This document shows positions 58,101 to 64,000 of a stretch of DNA of 64,000 nucleotides, in pieces; the stretch's first letter is position 1, and each line of letters starts with the position of its first letter. The notes beneath the pieces are model-generated. The model was not told where the DNA came from. It saw only the letters and a program-made list of their open reading frames with translations, and did not search any database. Source of the stretch: Rhynochetos jubatus (lineage: Eukaryota > Chordata > Aves > Eurypygiformes > Rhynochetidae); contig CM050653.1 of the NCBI GenBank assembly GCA_027574665.1, forward strand, positions 40,064,118-40,128,117, written 5' to 3'. A program made the position numbers and the translations under genes.

Positions 58101-61100
58101 GCTTGTGCTTGGGTGTTTGCACTAACAGGCCTTCGCTTAATCAAGATAGGTGCTCTGAGTTACATTTGATATTTGAAGGGACTGTCTGTGGGGAAAACCT
58201 TAGAGGCAACGCCAGGGTTGGGTCACATCCATTTCCATTCTCCGCTGTCTTGGGTACCGTGGCTTGTGACTGACGGATGTGATGCTTGATGGCAGTGGTG
58301 AGTGCGTACGTATTTCCCAGGATGTCACTAGAGGATGGGGGGAGCCAGAGCACAGTACTGTGTCTTCAAAAAAACATAGCCCCCATGCTTGTGACAGCTG
58401 CAAATGTGCACTTAGAAGGGAAACCTGCCGGGTATTTCTCACTCCCAATGCTAATGTAGTCCTATACCAGTAGCGTAGAAAAACGCTCAAATAACTCTCC
58501 ATAGATAACCTCTATTTATTTGGGGATTCGCCTTGTTTCAGGCTTTTGTTTTGGTTTTTTTAATAAGTGAAATATTTTTATTAAACATCTTTATATTTCC
58601 TTGTATTAATTGAGTGAGTAGGTATTTGCATCTGGCTGCTCTGTGGCCAGTTTAAGAAGTATCATCACATAAAGAATTTATCTGGGAAACACATTTAGCT
58701 CTTCACTGTATAAATATAAAAGAACGTAGGAATTTCCTGAAAACTGGCGTATAATAAAATTAAGGAAGAACAGGAGGAAGTTCAGTTTAATTTCTGGCAG
58801 GTCGAGGTATGGAAATACTGTTATGCGTCTTGGTTTGTAGCATTGAAGACACACAAATACTTTTCCTTATCTAGGACCTCTGTCAAATTATCAGCTTGGG
58901 AAATGAGATGTGCATTGAATTTTGACACCAGTGACAGCCCGTGGAAGGGTTTGGTGTGAGGTTTTGGTACCAGGTGATGTGGCTGTACCATAGTTCAGCA
59001 GTTGGCTTAGTGCTCTCCAGGGTAAGAATTTCTTCCACTTCACTGCCAGCATCCTCTTCCGAGGAAATCAGCGCGGACTCTTGCAAATAGCTTTGTCCTT
59101 TAGACTGTGCTCTTAATAATCAAAACGAGTTGCAGGCATTCCATTAATTGTCCAGATAATTAGCTTTAGGCAATCTGGCATTTCATCTTTGTCTCTGACT
59201 TAATCTCAGCTAGTTTTTGTTCAGGCACTGGCACGTGTAATTCCTCATCTATTTTGATGTTTCTCTGTCACATTAGCATTTGTCATATTTCAATTCCTGT
59301 GGACTCGAACAAGCTTTAATCAATTCTACTCGTTTGCAACTTACTTATGCTACATGAAACACATATAGTTGTAACTTCTTTGTGCCCGCCGAGTTGATAA
59401 ATGTGCATTTTCTGTTCCTAATGCGCGCTCGCTGGCTTGGCTGGCTTGCCTTTTTTTTTCCCGTAGCGCTTCCCCGTAGGTTGTTAAAACCTTCTGTAAG
59501 GTTTCTCCTTCCCTGGGTGCGTATGTGGGATTTTAAACATAACTTTGTTTTTATTAATCCCTAGAACAATGCCAGATGGTGAGACGTAAGGATGGGCGAT
59601 AGGGCTGCATGTGTGCGCACCCATGTGCACGCACACACGTTTTATCTCTGTGTGCATGAATGCACAGGGTGATTCAGTGTGATGGAAGGTTTTATTAGAT
59701 AATAAGGCTGCATTTTAAGTTATGCAGGCCACTTCAAGGAAGGACTAGAAAAAGGATTTATTCAGCTCTGTGCTGTATATGGCCTTACAGAAAAGGTGTT
59801 TAGAAAGCTCTGCTATTACTGATTGGGAGCAATGATATTACCTTTCCCCAGAAGTTGGATGTCTTCTGCTGCTGGCTCTGGATAAAAAAAGAGAAGCCAT
59901 TATTCTCTGTTCATCTGGAAAACCGTGAACCTCCCAGTTAGTTATATTGGTCCCAAGGTACTAGTCTGAAACACTGCATGGCCATCAGGGGCTAGTCCTT
60001 AAATCTGTCACTGGTTCCCTGGGCGTTGCACATGTTACATCTGAAACAAGTAACGAGGTGGAAAGATTTGGCAGCAAAAAGAAGGAAACATCTTTCTACT
60101 GAGTAGGTTTTTTTTTTTTTAATGAAGTTTGAAACTGCTGAGAAATTCAGAATATTGGACCAAGATCCGGTGGAGAGGCTTTGCATGTGCAGAGGAAAAC
60201 AGAAGCGCATTCCTTATTTGAAAACTGGGGGGGAGGTGTATATAACGTGTGTGCGTTCGTGTCTGTGCGATACAGCAGAAAGAAAAGGGGCTCTTTAAAT
60301 AGTTCATTGACTCAGTTGTTCTATGCTTTACTGAATTTCCTATCCTCAGTTTGCTTTTAAAGGGGAAACACTGTGGCTTCTTCCCCTAAGGCCAGAAGAC
60401 GTTTCCTTGGTGTTTTTATTTTTTTGAGGACAGGAGCAGACAGGCAGAGAAAACTATCGAGCTAGGAGTGCTCTGAGGAGATGCGTACCCTCTCACAGCA
60501 GCGTAGCGGTGCAGCAACCACCGTCCTTAGGGCAGAGGACTCTTCCAAGGCATGCCCGTGGAGGTGGAAGCACCAGCAGCATTGCATCTGGCATCCCAGT
60601 GCCGTAGAGCCCTCCTTCTGTGCACTCGATGATACCGTGCCATGCTGAAGCTGCCACGGACTTTGCAGATTAATTGATCAATTAAATCATTGCCATTATC
60701 AAGGGTGCTACCTAACACTCCAAAAAAAAAAAACAACCCAAACAAGTTTCTGCCTTCCTAAGGAGCACCATGGCTGGCTGCCTGCGACACCATTGGAAGT
60801 GTTGTACTTGGGACCTAACCAGGACCAGGCACAGAGCATCCCGAAGTCTCACAGGCCCTTGGGTGATCGTGGGGTGTTTCTCCTTAGTGACATCGCAGAG
60901 ATTTGTGTCCGTTTCGGTGCAGGTGACCTGCCTCGTGCTGCTTGTCTTCCGAGGAAAACATCCAAGGGGCTTTGGAGCTGTGAAACGCGAGGCTGTGGCT
61001 CAGCGCTTCACCTTCAAAGACATCTGATTCTCAGGAGAGATGTCGTGCAAATACCAGTTTTGGGAAGAGTAACGTACAGGGTGCTGATTTTGCATGTGAA

Positions 61101-62030
61101 GCACAGACAGATAAATTCATAACTTTGTGCACACAGGTCTTAAGTTCACTGGGGAGTTGGAACCCATAAAATCCTGGAGTTCATTGATATCTAGTTGCCG
61201 TGTAAGTTTCCTCAGCAGAGTTTAAGTGCAGTTATGACTTTTTAAAGATCCTAATCCCCTTTGGTCTGACAGGAAGACTTTTTTTTTTGGCTTTTTTTTT
61301 TTTTTCCAGTAGAACCTGATATGGTCTCTAGCCCAGGACATTGAGCAATGGCTGGATTTTTCATGTTTGGTTCAGTTTCTGAAACACTATGGTAGTTAGG
61401 TATTTCTGGCTTTTAGTAGAGTTAAATTGGGTTCATGCTGTAATCTTTTCCTCTTCATGTATGATTTTTCTCTTCGAGTACACTGGTGTTTTATGGCAAG
61501 AGGTGTAATTTTATGTACCCTTTCAGAGCTTAGTACAAACTGATCAAAAGTTCCAGGCTCTAAGATTTTACTATAACTCATCTGATTTCTTTCCTAATGA
61601 CATAAATCTCTTACCCACTGGCTTACACGGGACTTGGGTTGATTAGTTTTTTTTAAAAATCTGGTTTTCAAGGCAAAGTTTACTTTTATTTTGGTAGAGG
61701 TATTTATCACCTGTGGGCTGCAATAGGTAGGTCTCCCTAACTAAGAGTTTTTAAAGCCCGGAGTGGCTATTGAATTATATAGTTGGTGTGACACAAACTA
61801 TAAAATATGATTTAAACTAGGTATTTTCTGCAGCAAATCCCCCAAGTGGAAGTTATTTCAGGCCCCTTGGCTGAAAAAGCATGTTCTTGGTCTGCTCCGA
61901 AGCAGCTTGGTCTCTCCTGGCATTGACTGAAGGGAGATGGCCACAGTTGCTTCTATACTCCTTTGGTAAATACGTACTGTTTGGTTTTAGTAAGGATGAC
62001 TTTAAGTCACATGGATCCTTGTACTTGCAG
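55111..62030. other. Presumed intron, nothing coding recognised
   Basis: No convincing exon. Notable small structures are a purine-pyrimidine alternating hairpin at 59,610-59,637, a perfect 16-bp palindrome at 60,670-60,685, and T runs near 54,664, 60,109 and 61,281-61,307. An ATG in good context at 60,770 opens an 85-codon frame without recognised features. Confidence 0.45.
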
Positions 62031-62122
62031 ATGACTCTTTCTCAGGCTCCCCACACGTTTTGCAGCCGTGGGAAGAAGTATTTGAACACAAACATGATTC
62101 GGGATTTATGGAGATTACTCAT
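62031..62122 (+). other. Weak candidate coding exon (92 nt)
   Basis: Left edge GTACTTGCAG|ATGAC, right edge TTACTCAT|GTGAGTAG. In the frame beginning at 62,033 the segment reads without stops as D-S-F-S-G-S-P-H-V-L-Q-P-W-E-E-V-F, then E-H-K-H-D-S-G-F-M-E-I-T-H. Composition is protein-like, but I do not recognise it. The pyrimidine tract before the acceptor is weak, and the open frame is only about 50 codons overall, well within chance. Confidence 0.22.
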
Positions 62123-62650
62123 GTGAGTAGAGTTATTCATTTGCATTACTGTTTGCCAGCGTAAACTCGGTCATTATGCTTTGCCTTTTATTTTCCCCTC
62201 CGTGGACCCGCTACCCACCCTTCACCTCTGTGAGCTTGCAGGGAGGAGTACAAGCGCATGGTGGGATTTGGGTTCAAGCCTCAGCTTCAACCAGGCTCTT
62301 ATGCCCCTGCCTTGTAGCATCTGGGCTAAGAGCTTTCCTCTGATTTATTGCAGGTCTTCCTGGAGTAAGAGGTGAGCTACTGCATCTCTGCCACATGTGC
62401 TGGCTGTAGATAGGCATTCGTACGAGATTACCTGAGAAATGGGTTAGGGAAACTTTAAAGCCAATGGCGCTAATCAGCATCCTGCACGCCCTGTCTATCA
62501 GGTACATCAGATGCACGGGAAGGAGAGAAATACCGCGTGCGGGAAATAAGGGTCAGGAGTGCTGGGCGGGGAGGAGGGAGAAATACATTTAAGAACCATC
62601 CAGCAAGAAAATGGAAAGAGTCGGCAATGCATTTGCTCTTACTGCCTGTC
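62123..62650. other. Presumed intron, nothing recognised
   Basis: A GGTTCAAGCC string (62,261) resembles a pol III B box, but no tRNA fold or SINE body surrounds it. Confidence 0.4.
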
Positions 62651-63640
62651 AAAAATCAGCTGATGCATGCTTATAAGAGGAGCCTTTTTTTGCTTTAATA
62701 TCTCAAATTGTAAATTGTTTATTCTGCAGTGGCTGCGCAAAATGTAGCACAGTGAGGTCCTGGGCTGTAGTTCTTCAGTTGCCGTCTTTGCGGTACTCTC
62801 CTAAATTATAGGAATAAATGCAATAAATTAGAGTAATAAGATATTCTAATACAGTTTTTTCTAGGTGTGACAACAAAAATTTGCCTTTAATCAAGAAGTT
62901 ATATCCTCCTGCAATTTTATTTATAGACTGTTTCCTAAAATTAGGAGCTTAGACTATTTCCTGTCAGTCTTAGTCTGCACTATTTCTCCTAAATTATTTA
63001 AAGGTATTAAAAATGCATAGCACTGTACCAGGGTTAATGAAAGAAAAGATTGGTCCTGACTTTACATGGAGCTACACATTAGCCATTATTTATTGTTGCA
63101 CTTTATTTCATTTGGGAAACAGGATTAACTCAGATGAATACTTTCTAGTGGACATCACTCAGTAATACCCCTTACGTTATTTAACATATTTTGTAGATCT
63201 ATGCATTTTGTTTCCAACGAAAGCTCATTTTCCATTCAGATTGAGATGAGCAAAGTCACCTCTTTGAATTGCAAGAATTTACCATGATAAATTCTAGGGG
63301 CATTTTATTTTTAAATCATGTGTCTGTCTCCAGTCAGCCTGGAGGGAGTCAAATAAAAATTTAAGACTAATCCCTCCTTCTTCCTCTCCTCTCTCTGCCA
63401 GTCTCCTCTGCAATATATTTATATTTTAATGATTTGTCTTTTTGCCTTGAAACTCTAGAATAATGCCATCAGGAAGGTGCAACCTTGTTAAAATGCTATG
63501 AAGTTAAATGAGTCTCATGTAAATGGTTGGCTATTGTATGAGATTTCTGATACTTGGTTCCTTCCTTTGACTGGAGAGTCTAATAGGTTGGTAAATAGTA
63601 AAGCAGTTTCACTGGTAATTGGACATGGAGTAGCCTGGCT
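62651..63640. promoter_or_regulatory. AT-rich block with MEF2-like motif cluster
   Basis: About 1 kb of AT-rich, stop-dense DNA. TCCTAAATTATAGGA (62,799-62,813), TCCTAAAATTAGGA (62,933-62,946) and TCCTAAATTAT (62,987-62,997) recur within 200 bp. CTAAAATTAG at 62,935-62,944 fits the MEF2 consensus YTAWWWWTAR exactly. TTTAATGATTTG and GATAATGCC-type cores are frequent elsewhere. The enhancer function is inferred. Confidence 0.38.
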
Positions 63641-64000
63641 TGATACCTAAATACATTCTTGGAAAAGCATAGACACTAGTTTCAGAAAGACATAATACTT
63701 CTTTCCTGATGACGTCCATGCAGGGAGAGGCAAAAGCTGGCAATGCTGGGGACTGGCTGAAGACCTGAGAGTCACGGCTGAGCTCTGGGGCCGTGCATCA
63801 TGGTTACGGGAGGAGCATTTGCACGGACAGGTGAACACCATTTGATTTGGCTTGTGTTTCCTCTCTGGTGTATCAGCAAGGCTCACAAGCTGGTTGCAAT
63901 CTCCTAAATTTTTTCAAGAAAAAAAATAGGTCCTTTAAACAACTGTTCACAACAAGGTTGTAGTTTTGTTGCTTAGGGGAAAGGCGCCGTATGAGGTTGT
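63641..64000. other. Presumed intron, window end
   Basis: Nothing recognised. A further TCCTAAATT copy lies at 63,902-63,910. Confidence 0.45.

Noticed and set aside
60770-61027. 85-codon frame with good ATG context (GCACCATGG)
   Set aside because: No recognised domain, no supporting splice structure, and a second frame is open over the same bases.
62231-62300. tRNA-like gene or tRNA-derived SINE (A-box-like TGAGCTTGCAGG and B-box GGTTCAAGCC)
   Set aside because: No acceptor, D or anticodon stems can be drawn, and no SINE body or poly(A) tail follows.
1-64000. CRISPR array, operon or phage-like system
   Set aside because: The window is vertebrate nuclear DNA: no spaced direct-repeat arrays, no ribosome-binding sites and no clustered long frames.

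Overview
This is vertebrate nuclear DNA, almost certainly from a bird. The strongest evidence is a truncated CR1 LINE 3' end at 30,735-30,810 carrying the avian tail 'AAGGTCCCTTCCAACCC'. CpGs are depleted over tens of kilobases and concentrated in two islands. There is no prokaryotic gene structure, no intact mobile element, no CRISPR array and no recognisable rRNA or tRNA gene. Open frames are short (186 codons or fewer) and look like chance. I could not identify a confident protein-coding exon, so the gene to which the main promoter belongs stays unnamed.

Layout. Positions 1-20,800 look intergenic. They hold several AT-rich, motif-dense blocks that may be conserved regulatory elements, and four very old CR1/L2-clade LINE fossils (about 8,150-9,260 minus; 9,789-9,850 plus; 11,540-12,000 plus; 13,590-13,930 minus). 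Positions 20,840-22,350 are a large CpG island with a GC box, a TATA box (21,501) and a likely non-coding first exon ending at a strong splice donor (21,620/21,621), pointing rightward. The remaining ~42 kb reads as the long first intron of that gene, or a cluster of introns. It holds a second, smaller CpG island at 36,090-36,860 with its own TATA-like box and splice donors (a candidate alternative promoter), a few weak cassette-exon candidates (25,076-25,127; 36,819-36,897; 43,680-43,701; 62,031-62,122), and further motif-rich blocks.

Interpretation. A CpG-island promoter flanked by a gene-poor upstream region and a long downstream intron, both sprinkled with AT-rich homeodomain/MEIS/MEF2-type motif clusters, is typical of a developmental-regulator locus. 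That is inference from architecture: conservation cannot be seen from one sequence. The most distinctive unexplained signals are a helically phased array of four GTGACA motifs (42,127-42,167), a palindromic P3-type homeodomain site (17,005-17,023), a paired ATTAACTGTCA repeat (47,306-47,333), a MEF2-like cluster (62,799-62,997) and the second CpG island.
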